The translations under genes and the position numbers were made by a program. 64,000 nt of DNA from Verrucomicrobiota bacterium (lineage in GTDB: Bacteria > Verrucomicrobiota > Verrucomicrobiia > Limisphaerales > JAEYXS01). Location: contig JAEYXS010000055.1 of the NCBI GenBank assembly GCA_023431185.1, positions 12,764 to 76,763 on the forward strand, given 5' to 3'. Below, piece after piece: positions 43,585-51,988 of the stretch (positions within the stretch are counted from its first letter, which is position 1; each line of letters opens with the position of its first letter). The notes below the pieces were generated by a model. That model was not told where the DNA came from. It did not search any database and was given only the letters and a program-made list of their open reading frames with translations.

Positions 43585-43812
43585 ATGAACAGGTTTTGCA
43601 GTCTCGCCAAGTTCCAGAAGGAAATTGGAGTCAGTTACCAGACCTTGTGGCGTTGGCGCCAACGGGGATGGCTGAAAACAATCACCATTGCTGGCAACCC
43701 ATACGTCACGAACGAAGCCATTCAGGAGTTTCTTAGGCGTGCCGAAGCTGGGGACTTCAAAATCCCCACCACTTACGCTGCCAAGACCCAACTCAAGCAA
43801 GAGGAACCCTAA
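43585..43812 (+). CDS. AlpA/excisionase-like helix-turn-helix protein
   Basis: The 75-residue protein has a MerR/AlpA-type wing-helix (SLAKFQKEIGVSYQTLWRWRQRGWLKTITIAGNPYVTNEAIQEFLRRAEAGDF). Its layout is closely matched by the 77-residue protein at 51989, next to the second integrase. Such proteins act as recombination directionality factors or regulators of integrase and replication genes. It is followed after 10 bp by the J-domain gene, so they are probably co-transcribed. Confidence 0.8.
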   Translation: MNRFCSLAKFQKEIGVSYQTLWRWRQRGWLKTITIAGNPYVTNEAIQEFLRRAEAGDFKIPTTYAAKTQLKQEEP

Positions 43813-43822
43813 AACTAACAAC

Positions 43823-44380
43823 ATGAACGCAAAGATCAAAAGTCCGTTGAAATGGCCGACTGAAAAAATCAGGACGCCAGTTGATAAAATCCGTATGGCT
43901 CGGTTCCACAATTGGAGCTCAGAGGAAGCTCAATCCAAGCTTGAGGCTGAGCTTCGCAAAGCAAAAGCCACTGACGTAACCATCACATACAATGCCAGCT
44001 CTCGCTCCAAGGACGAAGGGGTTGCAGTTTTCTTCAACCACAAAGGACGCCCCGTAGTGCTTGCCTGTGACAAATGGAAAACCATCGCAGAAAACTTATG
44101 GGCGATTGCTTGCCACATCCACGCGCTTCGTGGTCAAGAACGGTGGGGTGTTGGCACCATGGAAAGCGCTCTCGCAGGTCATCTGCTTTTGCCCCAATCC
44201 TCAGAAGGAAAGTCTTGTTGGGAGATTCTTGGAGTGGAGCAAGGGGCTGAAGTTGATCAGATCCGCTCAGCTTATCGCAATAAGGCAAAGGAATGCCACC
44301 CTGACAGGGGTGGTTCTGACGAGTCTATGATGCTGCTCAATCAGGCTCTTGAACAGGCCATCGAGAATTCAAAAGGCTAG
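43823..44380 (+). CDS. J-domain protein of phage/mobile-element type
   Basis: From the ATG at 43823 the product has 185 residues. Residues 1-130 resemble a region seen with J domains in phage and element proteins (WPTEKIRTPVDKIRMARF..., DEGVAVFFNHKGRPVVLACDKWKTIAENL). The C-terminus is a DnaJ J domain with SCWEILGVEQGAEVDQIRSAYRNKAKECHPDRGG and the essential HPD. It should recruit and stimulate host DnaK, perhaps to remodel the Rep encoded next, as DnaJ does for plasmid and phage initiators. The adjacent gene order supports this. Confidence 0.8.
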   Translation: MNAKIKSPLKWPTEKIRTPVDKIRMARFHNWSSEEAQSKLEAELRKAKATDVTITYNASSRSKDEGVAVFFNHKGRPVVLACDKWKTIAENLWAIACHIHALRGQERWGVGTMESALAGHLLLPQSSEGKSCWEILGVEQGAEVDQIRSAYRNKAKECHPDRGGSDESMMLLNQALEQAIENSKG

Positions 44381-44383
44381 CAA

Positions 44384-45487
44384 GTGCAGCAGGGGGAGGG
44401 CCTGTACGAACAACGCTTCCCCCTGCTTTTCTCAACTCCTCAACCTAATAGTATCTCTACTAATATCTTCATGCCTCTTCCAGATCACCTGAACTGGTCC
44501 AATCTCGCTGAGCTTACAAGCAACCAGTTTTGCCTGTCAGACGAGCAAAGGTTCTTTTTGTTGAACACAACGAATCGCATCCGCCTGTTCCCGCATAGGT
44601 TTAATCGCAACCAAGGCTACCCTGAGACAGCAGGACTTATCCTGATGTCTGACTGGAATCACAGGCAGAGGTTTTGCCTCTGCTCAAATCGCAAATCCAT
44701 CTGCAAGCTGTGGAAGTTTTGCCATTACTGCCGCCACCTCTACCGCATGAGGCTCATGCATACCTTTCTGCCTCACTTCAGCGCTGGCAACTGGTACTTT
44801 CTTACCATCAGCTTTGATGGCCAACTGAGCTTTGAATCGCCATTATTGGACGATCCGACAAATTACTGGGCCGCTTGTGGTCATGCGATCCATGAAATGG
44901 TTGAAAGCCGCCAAGTTATAGGGGCAATCAAGGTCGAGGAACTGAGCATCTGCTCTTTCAACCCCTTAACTGTCTTGCCTCATTGCCATATTCTCCTGTT
45001 CACCGAGCAAATCAGTCCATCTTTCATCGATGAGACCAATGCTTTGGTTGAGTCATATCGCCCTGTTGAGTTCAATCCAGACCTTGAGACTTGGGAGGTA
45101 TTTCAAGACGGGCGAATCCATCATCCTGTCACGACGCGATTGGCCCGCCTTGAGGCTCAGGAGAATCTAGCCAAAACCATCTCATATCTGATTAAGCCCA
45201 TCGACGTTGTAACGCCCTACAGGGCCAGCTTGGAAGCCTGCGAGGGTGCCCCTGAAACAGTCAGGCAACTGAACCAAAACGTCTGCGAATTCTTTCTCAG
45301 TTACAGCGAGACCACGCACAGTCGTCGCCAACTCCAATACTTTGGCACCTTAGACGCCCGCCGCCGCTCAAGGTTTGTTGGGGTGAGTCCAGCATGTCGC
45401 GAGGCACCAGCCAACAGGTCGCTTGTGAGGGAGTTGCTCAGGAGTTATCCGACGAATGTTTTGTTGGAAGATGAGGCAAATGAGTAG
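44384..45487 (+). CDS. rep: HUH-type rolling-circle replication initiator (Rep)
   Basis: The 367-residue frame shows FLTISF (motif 1), PHCHILLF (motif 2, the metal-binding H-x-H) and AKTISYLIKPI (motif 3, with catalytic Tyr and Lys), in the order of Rep_1-like HUH nickases. A Cys/His cluster (CLCSN...CKLWKFCHYCRHLY) precedes them. A GTG at 44384 is preceded by AAAAGG seven bases away and lies 4 bp past the J-domain stop; an ATG at 44471 is the alternative. It should nick the element's origin, giving a circular or single-stranded replication stage. Confidence 0.78.
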   Translation: MQQGEGLYEQRFPLLFSTPQPNSISTNIFMPLPDHLNWSNLAELTSNQFCLSDEQRFFLLNTTNRIRLFPHRFNRNQGYPETAGLILMSDWNHRQRFCLCSNRKSICKLWKFCHYCRHLYRMRLMHTFLPHFSAGNWYFLTISFDGQLSFESPLLDDPTNYWAACGHAIHEMVESRQVIGAIKVEELSICSFNPLTVLPHCHILLFTEQISPSFIDETNALVESYRPVEFNPDLETWEVFQDGRIHHPVTTRLARLEAQENLAKTISYLIKPIDVVTPYRASLEACEGAPETVRQLNQNVCEFFLSYSETTHSRRQLQYFGTLDARRRSRFVGVSPACREAPANRSLVRELLRSYPTNVLLEDEANE

Positions 45488-45664
45488 CTTGAGAGCCGCC
45501 CGCTACTTGTCACTCAATCCATGCTTCCAATGACAGGAAAAAATCATGGCGAAAAGCAGGTGCTTCTTGCTACGTTCTAACCTGCAAAGCTTATGTAAAC
45601 AAAAACGTCGAACAATTTAGCGTAGCAAAGGCTACGGTCTCGCTAAGAAACCGCGAATTTCATT

Positions 45665-45726
45665 TGTCCAGAGACCAGCCCAGGTACGCGCCTAATCGGG
45701 CGCGGCTTGGTATCTTCCTCTGGACA
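45665..45726. other. Long cruciform downstream of rep, possible origin
   Basis: TGTCCAGAG (45665-45673) pairs with CTCTGGACA (45718-45726), ACCA (45674-45677) with TGGT (45708-45711) and CGCGCC (45687-45692) with GGCGCG (45699-45704). It lies in the 325-bp gap (45488-45812) between rep and the LamG gene, which otherwise shows no gene. It is a candidate replication origin; a terminator is less likely because no T-run follows. Confidence 0.5.
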
Positions 45727-45812
45727 GGCGCTTCGCGGTGCCTTTAGCGGGGATGCGCCAGGTTCGCGCTCCTGCTTTTTGACCGCATTGCACGCTAAGA
45801 AAGGCTGTAATC

Positions 45813-47672
45813 TTGAATATCAAAAGAATCATCGTCGCTACAGTCGCAGGCGTTGTCAGTCTGCCAGCGATGGCAGCTTCAGTAAGCGGTTACGGACAAT
45901 CAGTGTTCTTATCGCCTGTTTCAGCCAATAGCTATGGTATTCCAGTCGTGATGAATTTCACCACTTCTGATGGACGCACAGATGTCTCTCCTCTTCGCCA
46001 GACAATTTCTGGCGGTTACCTTTACAGTGGTGAACTTAGGCCGAAAATAGGCGGAGGTGGAATCTACGAAACAGACTTCATAACAGTTAAAGTGAGCGAT
46101 GGATCTACTGCTGAATATGGCAGCCTAGAGATCAGCCTTCCAGTCACTGACTCAGATGCCAATGGACTACCAGATTTCGCGCAGCAAGACATGTCATGCA
46201 ACATATCCACAACAGGTGTAGCAAAAACCGATTTCAGTTCAGTCCCCCCCGCACAATCGCGAAACGTGCTAATCACGATGAATCGAAATAGCGGTTCCAA
46301 ATCTGGCACTTACACGGTTAAAGACCAAGCGACCGGTGGCAGCACCATTAATTTCTCAGGAAGTTGGGAGATCAACACCTTCTCAGGAAGCATGGCTTAC
46401 GACCGAGGAAGCCAAAACCTCGCCTCTTTTGCTATCCAAAGATTTAACTCCAGAAGTGGTACGGTCAGGACTTTTACGGGGGCAACGGTGTTCACGGTGG
46501 ACAGTGAAAACCAACTGACTTTCCCTCAGTTCCATGTCACAGATACCAGTGACGGTTCTGTTTACACAATCGGCGGGACCATCCTGACTCGCTCCGGCAA
46601 CAAGTATTCCGGTTCAATTGCTTTCACAGATGGCGATCTTAGCACGACGTGGAACGACTACACCAGTTGGCAAGTTGAGATTGCCGACGCCAGCGACATT
46701 GATGGTGATGGGGTGCCTGATTTGTCAGACACAGCCTACGCAAATGCCCCATCTTCAAACAAAGTGCTCTCACTCGATGGTAGCAATAGCTATGTGAAGG
46801 TGGCTAATTCCACCTCATTGCATTCGGCAACAGAGTTGACCTTGGAAGCTTGGGTTTATCCCGAGAGCGCTCCCGCCAATCAAAGCCAGTATTTCATCAG
46901 CAAGGGAGATGGAGGATCGGTCACCTCTGATCGCAGCTACCATATCAACTGGAAACCTGTCACCACAGCCTCACCGGGCTTTAACGTCGAAATGTTCTTC
47001 AATCAAAACAACTATGCCTATGTCATTGTACCAGCAGCAGAGAGAAAATGGGTCCACATTGCGCTGACGTTCAACAGTTCAGACGGAGTGATGAAGTTTT
47101 ACACAAACGGAGTTCTGGCAGCCCAACAAACGAAAGATTCTTCCAACGGGCCTCTTCTAGGGCAAACCATTCGCCAGAGCAGCAAGGATTTGGTTTTTGG
47201 CAACCTCTTGGCTCCGCCAGCATCAGGCAAGTATGCCAAAGGGTATCTAGATGAAGTGCGAATTTGGGGGGTGTCCAAAGACAAAGATGGAATCCTGCTC
47301 ACGATGCAAAGCAGACTTTCCGGCAATGAACCAAATCTTTTAGCTTACTGGAACTTTGATGCGGGAATCCTCACCGACGTTTCTGGAAATGGCCACGAAG
47401 GATTGTCATACGGAAATGCCGTAATCAATCTGATTTCCGGTAACAACGAGGTCCACGCTGCGCGTATCAAATCCGTCATTCGCAATGCAAACGGCACGGC
47501 ACTACTGTCAATCAACCTAGCGACCAATCTGCCACATACAGTCTTGGCATCCCCTAACCTTCAAGACTGGACAATGGTAACGAACATCGTAGCCACTAGC
47601 TCGCCTTTTGAAGTCACAGACCCATACTCAACCAACAGTCCGGTTAGATTCTACCAACTGACATCGCCCTGA
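45813..47672 (+). CDS. Secreted LamG-domain protein, element cargo
   Basis: The start is a TTG at 45813 with AAAGG eight bases upstream. The 619-residue protein has a signal peptide (about 1-22, ending PAMAA), a beta-rich region, a DIDGDGVPDLSD calcium-type loop near 300, a LamG/concanavalin domain (about 318-500, LSLDGSNSYVKV...LTLEAWVYPES...GYLDEVRIWG) and a C-terminal segment ending PVRFYQLTSP, a Verrucomicrobial pattern. It is probably exported or surface-bound. It has no obvious role in the element's transfer and is likely cargo acquired from a Verrucomicrobial host. Confidence 0.75.
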   Translation: MNIKRIIVATVAGVVSLPAMAASVSGYGQSVFLSPVSANSYGIPVVMNFTTSDGRTDVSPLRQTISGGYLYSGELRPKIGGGGIYETDFITVKVSDGSTAEYGSLEISLPVTDSDANGLPDFAQQDMSCNISTTGVAKTDFSSVPPAQSRNVLITMNRNSGSKSGTYTVKDQATGGSTINFSGSWEINTFSGSMAYDRGSQNLASFAIQRFNSRSGTVRTFTGATVFTVDSENQLTFPQFHVTDTSDGSVYTIGGTILTRSGNKYSGSIAFTDGDLSTTWNDYTSWQVEIADASDIDGDGVPDLSDTAYANAPSSNKVLSLDGSNSYVKVANSTSLHSATELTLEAWVYPESAPANQSQYFISKGDGGSVTSDRSYHINWKPVTTASPGFNVEMFFNQNNYAYVIVPAAERKWVHIALTFNSSDGVMKFYTNGVLAAQQTKDSSNGPLLGQTIRQSSKDLVFGNLLAPPASGKYAKGYLDEVRIWGVSKDKDGILLTMQSRLSGNEPNLLAYWNFDAGILTDVSGNGHEGLSYGNAVINLISGNNEVHAARIKSVIRNANGTALLSINLATNLPHTVLASPNLQDWTMVTNIVATSSPFEVTDPYSTNSPVRFYQLTSP

Positions 47673-47807
47673 AAGACGTGATTTTGCATACAAGTGAGAG
47701 TCTCATCCGCAAAACCGACCCGCGAAACACAAGCAGTTTCAAGTAAGGCATTTGTGCAGCAAAACCCATTTGACGGTTCTGAGTGGCAGGTATTACAGCC
47801 GTTGCGC

Positions 47808-48224
47808 TCAATTCAGTGCACGAGACATATTCCAACTTGATGGGCATGGGTAGATGAGACGCCGAGGCATGATTCCAATCCTCCCAACAGGCCAGATAAA
47901 GGCTGCGCGAAAACAGCATCCATAACGAGCCGCGGAAACCTCATCCGCTTTTACTGGCACACCGTATTCCTTGGTGATTTGCATGATTTTCTCAGCCACT
48001 AGTTTGGATAGTCCATCATTTGCGATACTTGGCAATTCAGCCATCTGAGATTCGCTCATTTGTGGTGAAAACGCGATGCCACCTTTAAGCCTCACCTCCC
48101 AAAGATGATGATACTTGCACTTCTTAACACTTATCACCCGCAATCCATTCCGCTGGAACCCCAAGCTGAGCCAATTGTGGAAAAAGTAACGACTGGGAAG
48201 AAAATACAGCAAACGTTCAGGCAT
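47808..48224 (-). CDS. Hypothetical protein, 138 residues
   Basis: The frame has moderate coding appearance: a hydrophobic/aromatic N-terminus (MPERLLYFLPSRYFFHNWLSLGFQ), then a soluble region ISVKKCKYHHLWEVRLKGGIAFSPQMSESQMAELPSIANDGLSKLVAEKIMQITKEYGVPVKADEVSAARYG. It is not recognised and has no clear ribosome site. It lies between the LamG cargo gene and the element-borne tRNA. It may be real. Confidence 0.4.
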   Translation of the reverse strand: MPERLLYFLPSRYFFHNWLSLGFQRNGLRVISVKKCKYHHLWEVRLKGGIAFSPQMSESQMAELPSIANDGLSKLVAEKIMQITKEYGVPVKADEVSAARYGCCFRAAFIWPVGRIGIMPRRLIYPCPSSWNMSRALN

Positions 48225-48366
48225 GGATTAGCCTACAGTTCCAGTTAAGCCATGCACAGCGACGATGGAACATGAACTCCAAGCCTTAACGAAAAAACTC
48301 AACTCTTAGGTCAACAAGACGTTTGCTTGACTGAGGGCACGTCAGCCTTGAATCTGGCAAAGGTTG

Positions 48367-48450
48367 GGCATGTGGCGGAATGGCAGACGCGCTGGACTTA
48401 GGATCCAGTGGAGAAATCCGTGCAGGTTCAAGTCCTGTCGTGCCCACCAT
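48367..48450 (+). tRNA. Intact tRNA-Leu(UAG) carried by the element
   Basis: The acceptor GGGCATG/CGTGCCC has one G-U pair. The D arm is present, the anticodon arm is CTGGA-CTTAGGA-TCCAG with anticodon TAG (48400-48402), the variable arm is GGA-GAAA-TCC, the T arm GCAGG-TTCAAGT-CCTGT, then ACCA encoded. It is 84 nt long. The acceptor differs from that of the split gene (GCGCGAG), so it is a distinct tRNA gene and not a copy made by the insertion. A TTGACT at 48327-48332 is a possible -35 element. It reads the same codons as the disrupted gene. Confidence 0.95.
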
Positions 48451-48558
48451 CTCACTTTCTTTCCACCAATGAGCACGGGCAGCAGTTTGCTGCCTAAACC
48501 AGCCAGAACGCGTTTCTGATGCTAAGAATGCCATCCTGAGCGAGCTTCCTTGGCTATG

Positions 48559-48579
48559 TGTGCCACTTTTTGTGCCAGT
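48559..48579. repeat. Presumed integrase arm-type site, right end
   Basis: Identical over 21 bp to 41680-41700, and 124 bp inside attR. Confidence 0.6.
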
Positions 48580-48702
48580 TATGACATCAAGGTGATTCCT
48601 CCGTTCCTAGGCTTACCAGACAACACTTCACACAATGTTTACAGGCCAATGCTCGAAAGCTTATGGAAGCATTTGGAAGGGTTTGAAAATGGCAAAAACG
48701 AA

Positions 48703-48741
48703 ATCCTAAGTCTGGCGTGTCTGCCATTTCACCACTCGCGC
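48703..48741 (-). pseudogene. 5' part of the split tRNA-Leu(UAG) gene (attR)
   Basis: On the minus strand it reads GCGCGAG (48741-48735), D-arm GTGGTGAAATGGCAGACAC, then CCAGACTTAGGAT, where homology to tRNA stops. GCGCGAG is exactly complementary to the CTCGCGC at the other end of the element. A GATTAT box just upstream of the 5' end could be its -10 element. Confidence 0.92.
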
Positions 48742-48791
48742 AACCTTGATAATCAAGCACTTAGGAGTGTCTGACTGTGATTTTCTTGCAG

Positions 48792-48817
48792 TTGTGACAC
48801 TGATTGTGACACTTTTG
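48792..48817. repeat. TGTGACACT pair upstream of the second integrase
   Basis: Two TTGTGACACT-type half-sites resemble the arm-type sites at 41680 and 48559 and occupy the same place relative to the integrase start. Confidence 0.5.
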
Positions 48818-48822
48818 CGTTC

Positions 48823-50034
48823 ATGAAACCCGCTGCAACCGCCAGCCCAGGTTTGCAACCCGATGGCACAACTGTCGAATCACAGGGCGGAGCCTACCAA
48901 AGTGTGCTGGACCGACGCAAGCGGCCGATACGCGGACTTTGCTGCCGCAACGGGCGCTTCTACGCCCGCCTCAGCATCGAAGACCCCGCCACCGGGCGCA
49001 AGGCCGTCCGGCGCGTGCCGCTGGCAGCCGAAACCGTGGCCTAGGCCACCGCGGAACTGCGGACCCTGCAAACCCGGCGTCAGGACCAGGCCCTCCCCGC
49101 CCTGCGCCGCGCCCCCAAGTTCAACGAGTACGCGGACCAGTATCTCGCCTATTTTGAAACCGTGAAAGGGGCCAAACGGAAGCGCACGATCGAAACGGAA
49201 ACCGGGCACCTCAACCAGTGGAAAGCCCATCTGGGCGAAACCCGGCTCAACCAGATCAGCCGGGCCATGATCAACGATTTCATCACCAAACGGAAAGCCC
49301 CCAAGATTGGCAAAGACAACAAGGAAAAGACCATCAGCAACCGGACCATCAACCTCGCCATCGTCTGCCTCCGCAACGTGCTGAAAAAGGCCCTGGAGGA
49401 AGGCTGGATCAAGGCGCTGCCCACCGAGAACATGCGACCGCTGAAGTACACCGCCCGGAAGCGGCAGCTGTTCACGCTGGCCGACATGGAAAAGATCTGC
49501 GGGCAGGCGCTGGAGACCTCCAAGAACGGGCAGGAGTTCGCCGACTATCTCCGTTTGATGGCGTATTGCGGCTCCCGCATGACGGAGACGCTCGCCCTGA
49601 AATGGGCGGATGTGGACTGGCAGCAGAAGCAGTTGACGATCGGTGCCGACGGGCAGAGCAAGAACCACCAGGCGCGGGTGGTGGACTTCAACCCCAAACT
49701 CGAAGCGCACTTACGGGAGATGAAGCAGCGGAAGGCGCCGGATACGGCCTGGCTTTTTCCGTCACCGCAGCGCGGCAACAAGGACCGTCCCAGCAAGACC
49801 TTCCGGGAAACTTTGCTGATGGCCCGGAAGGCGGCCGGCCTGGAAGGCTTCGGTTTTCATGACTGCCGGCACTTCTTCATCTCGATGTGCGTCATGTCCG
49901 GGATCGATTTCATGACCATCGCCCGCTGGGTGGGCCATCAGGACGGGGGAATTCTGATCGGCAAGGTCTATGGACACCTGTCCAACGAACACGCGCAACG
50001 GCAAGCACAGCGGATCAAATTTGGTCCGACTTGA
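48823..50034 (+). pseudogene. int2: Second tyrosine recombinase, interrupted by an amber codon
   Basis: The frame is continuous for 403 codons apart from TAG at codon 74 (49042-49044). It parallels the first integrase throughout: FYARLSIEDPATGRKAVRR, PKFNEYADQYL, HLGETRLNQI, LPTENMRPLKYT, GSRMTETLALKW, FHDCRHFF, GHQDGGILIGKVYGHL. The aligned position in the first integrase is Gln (VPQAVEAL versus VA-stop-ATAEL), so one CAG-to-TAG change explains the stop. The rest is undamaged, so the mutation is recent or is tolerated by read-through. An ATG at 49162 could start a truncated core-plus-catalytic protein of 290 residues. Confidence 0.85.
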
Positions 50035-50341
50035 AGGAAAGCATCGTTTCCACATGCTTTGTCTTGCGTGAAATCGGAGCGGCCCCGAATAGGGACTCTA
50101 CCGCTTGAGCAAGGATCCAAAGACTCGCCGAGCTCAACACCTTAACGAAACGGCTACTCCATGAACTGCGTGACTCAGCTAACACTGGCGCAACTGCCCT
50201 ACACAAAGGGGTTCCAAATAATGCTTGAAGCATTACCACGGGGGATTATAACGAATTTACTATCCCACTTACTCAGGAATAATGAGCGGACAAGAAACAC
50301 TTCCTGATTGTCAACGAACAGAGCTTAACTAAATCCAAGCC
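50035..50341. other. Intergenic region after the second integrase
   Basis: This 307-bp stretch holds an AAAGCAT/ATGCTTT hairpin at about 50038-50061 just after the stop, a possible weak terminator. Nothing else is recognised. Confidence 0.45.
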
Positions 50342-51178
50342 ATGAAATCCAAACTGACCAGAAAAAAGCCGACTTTTCCCACTATACAGAGCCAGATCTT
50401 GCGACCCAAGTTGGCCAGTAAGAATTTATACAAGGAGTATTTTTCACAAGAATCGGTGAAGGTCAGATTGGCGCAATGCGAATTGGAGTTTGAGTTTGGC
50501 CGGGCTTTCATCCCGCTGGGCGACCCGTCCAATTCAAAGAAAGTCAAGATGGCAGAGGAATTTATGAAATTTTTCCCTGACTGGCCCGGTCAAGATTGGA
50601 AGGAAATCGAGGAAAAGCAAAAACACAATTTCTTGCTCTTTTGCTATCCCCCACCCATTGGGAAGCAGGAGGAAAAGGCAACCCCTGTGAACCCCAATCG
50701 CCCAAGGCGGGCCATCCGTGAGGAGATCTGGATTGACCTCTGTTATGAGAACACGGAGCTTTGCGAAGCTTTTGCTTCCCTGCTGGGCCAAATGAGACAA
50801 GATTCCAGCGCCCTCGCGCGACAATCCCGATCCGTAGGTCGTGGGGCTACTCTTGCTCAGGTAAATGACCGGTTGGCATACTTACAGAATGTTCGCCACA
50901 GCCTTGCCGGACCTCGATTCCAAATACAACCGAAGCGTTTGCTAAGGTCATACCGGGAAACACTTGCTCAACTGCGTGATTTCTGGCGCGCTTGGCGAGT
51001 TGGGCATTTCTTTACCAGAGAGATTACATATGGTTATGGCAACCCAGCAATGCGGGCGTTTGAGAATCCAGAGTTAGTAGAGCAAATTGACAAAGCCCTA
51101 TTAGTAGAAACCAAAGAGCTCAGGCTAACTGAAGCAAAAGAACGGGCAGCAAAATACCTCCTATCAGGCGGTGTTTAG
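50342..51178 (+). CDS. Hypothetical protein of the second island
   Basis: The 278-residue protein is basic at the N-terminus and largely helical, with EEFMKFFPDWPGQDWKEIEEKQKHNFLLFCYPPP, PRRAIREEIWIDLCYENTELCEAFASLLGQMR and a C-terminal helical region ending in EAKERAAKYLLSGGV. It has no signal peptide, membrane helix or known motif. Coding appearance is good over the whole length. It follows the interrupted integrase and precedes a gene-poor gap. Function unknown. Confidence 0.65.
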   Translation: MKSKLTRKKPTFPTIQSQILRPKLASKNLYKEYFSQESVKVRLAQCELEFEFGRAFIPLGDPSNSKKVKMAEEFMKFFPDWPGQDWKEIEEKQKHNFLLFCYPPPIGKQEEKATPVNPNRPRRAIREEIWIDLCYENTELCEAFASLLGQMRQDSSALARQSRSVGRGATLAQVNDRLAYLQNVRHSLAGPRFQIQPKRLLRSYRETLAQLRDFWRAWRVGHFFTREITYGYGNPAMRAFENPELVEQIDKALLVETKELRLTEAKERAAKYLLSGGV

Positions 51179-51988
51179 CATACAATTCTACGACATCACC
51201 TTGAGTCGGCGGTGGTTTTTGGAACTCAGGGCATCCGATATGGCAGATCCGGCGACAGATGAATAAGATGCGGGCGATTGAGTCCATGGTTTGACGGGAT
51301 ATACGTCCAGGGCGAGCACGCCCCGATTCCTGCAGCGAGACTGCTCACAGTGATGCTGCATATGGCCCTCTACTGGGTACATAACGAGCTTCTTTTCTGC
51401 GAACAACCACAGGACTGCCTTTCGTTCCGATGGATCTTGAGATGTGTTTTCTCAGGAGTTTTTTGTAACAATGGTGTTCTAAATGAGGTTCTAGGAACTG
51501 GCGCGAAAAGCCGACTCAGCCAGCGACTAACTCTTGATGGAGGAACGGATGCTAATTGCAGTGGTGTCCTTCATCGCAAGTTTTGCGCCCCCCGGACGGA
51601 ACAGTGTCAGACTGTGGAGAATGCCGCAGCCAGCAGATTGGCTGCCAATCTTGCCCGACTTACTAAACTGAATGCTGTCGTGATCCCTGCAAGATTCTGC
51701 CATCCTTTCAGAACACAAAAGCCCGTCGGGCTTGACCGTCCAAAAGAACATCTGGCTTGCCCTGTTCAGAAAATTCAATGGAGAGCCTAATTGGCCGGTC
51801 GAGGCGCGTCGCCATGAGGAGAAAAGTTTGCAGTTAGCGTGATTGGGTGCGGCACTTTAAAAATGTTTTCCCAACCTGAAGCCGCGGAACCGTGAAAAGC
51901 AGCTTCGAGCGTCAAGTCCATCAACTCCTCTCTCACACGTCCGCTTTGACGGCCGTGCATGCTCGTCGCCTTGAGTTAAGTTGCCGTC
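51179..51988. other. Gene-poor stretch in the second island
   Basis: In 810 bp there are only weak frames on both strands, without recognisable domains or ribosome sites. It may be decayed mobile DNA, but I cannot identify what it came from. Confidence 0.45.

Larger units (their letters stand above)
41589..48715. mobile_element. 7.1-kb integrative element in the tRNA-Leu(UAG) anticodon loop
   Basis: The element is bounded by perfect 13-bp direct repeats ATCCTAAGTCTGG at 41589-41601 and 48703-48715. Collapsing one copy rebuilds an 84-nt tRNA-Leu(UAG) with every stem paired. Inside are a tyrosine recombinase next to attL, a zinc-finger protein, an AlpA-like HTH protein, a J-domain protein, an HUH Rep, a cruciform, a secreted LamG protein, a hypothetical protein and an intact tRNA-Leu(UAG). 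Both ends carry identical 21-bp presumed arm-type sites. The element seems lower in GC than the flanks. It combines integrase and rolling-circle-type genes. Confidence 0.88.

Noticed and set aside
43731..43740. CTTAGGCG, resembling the att core
   Set aside because: Only six bases match and it lies inside the AlpA-like gene.
45665..45726. Integron attC site
   Set aside because: It has a long hairpin but lacks the conserved R'/R'' box pattern, and no integron integrase is present.
48286..48534. 82-codon minus-strand frame
   Set aside because: It runs antisense through the intact tRNA-Leu(UAG); part of its translation is the tRNA complement.
51278..51790. 170-codon plus-strand frame in the gene-poor gap
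   Set aside because: Composition is not protein-like, no start signal, no homology recognised; kept only as part of the unassigned stretch.
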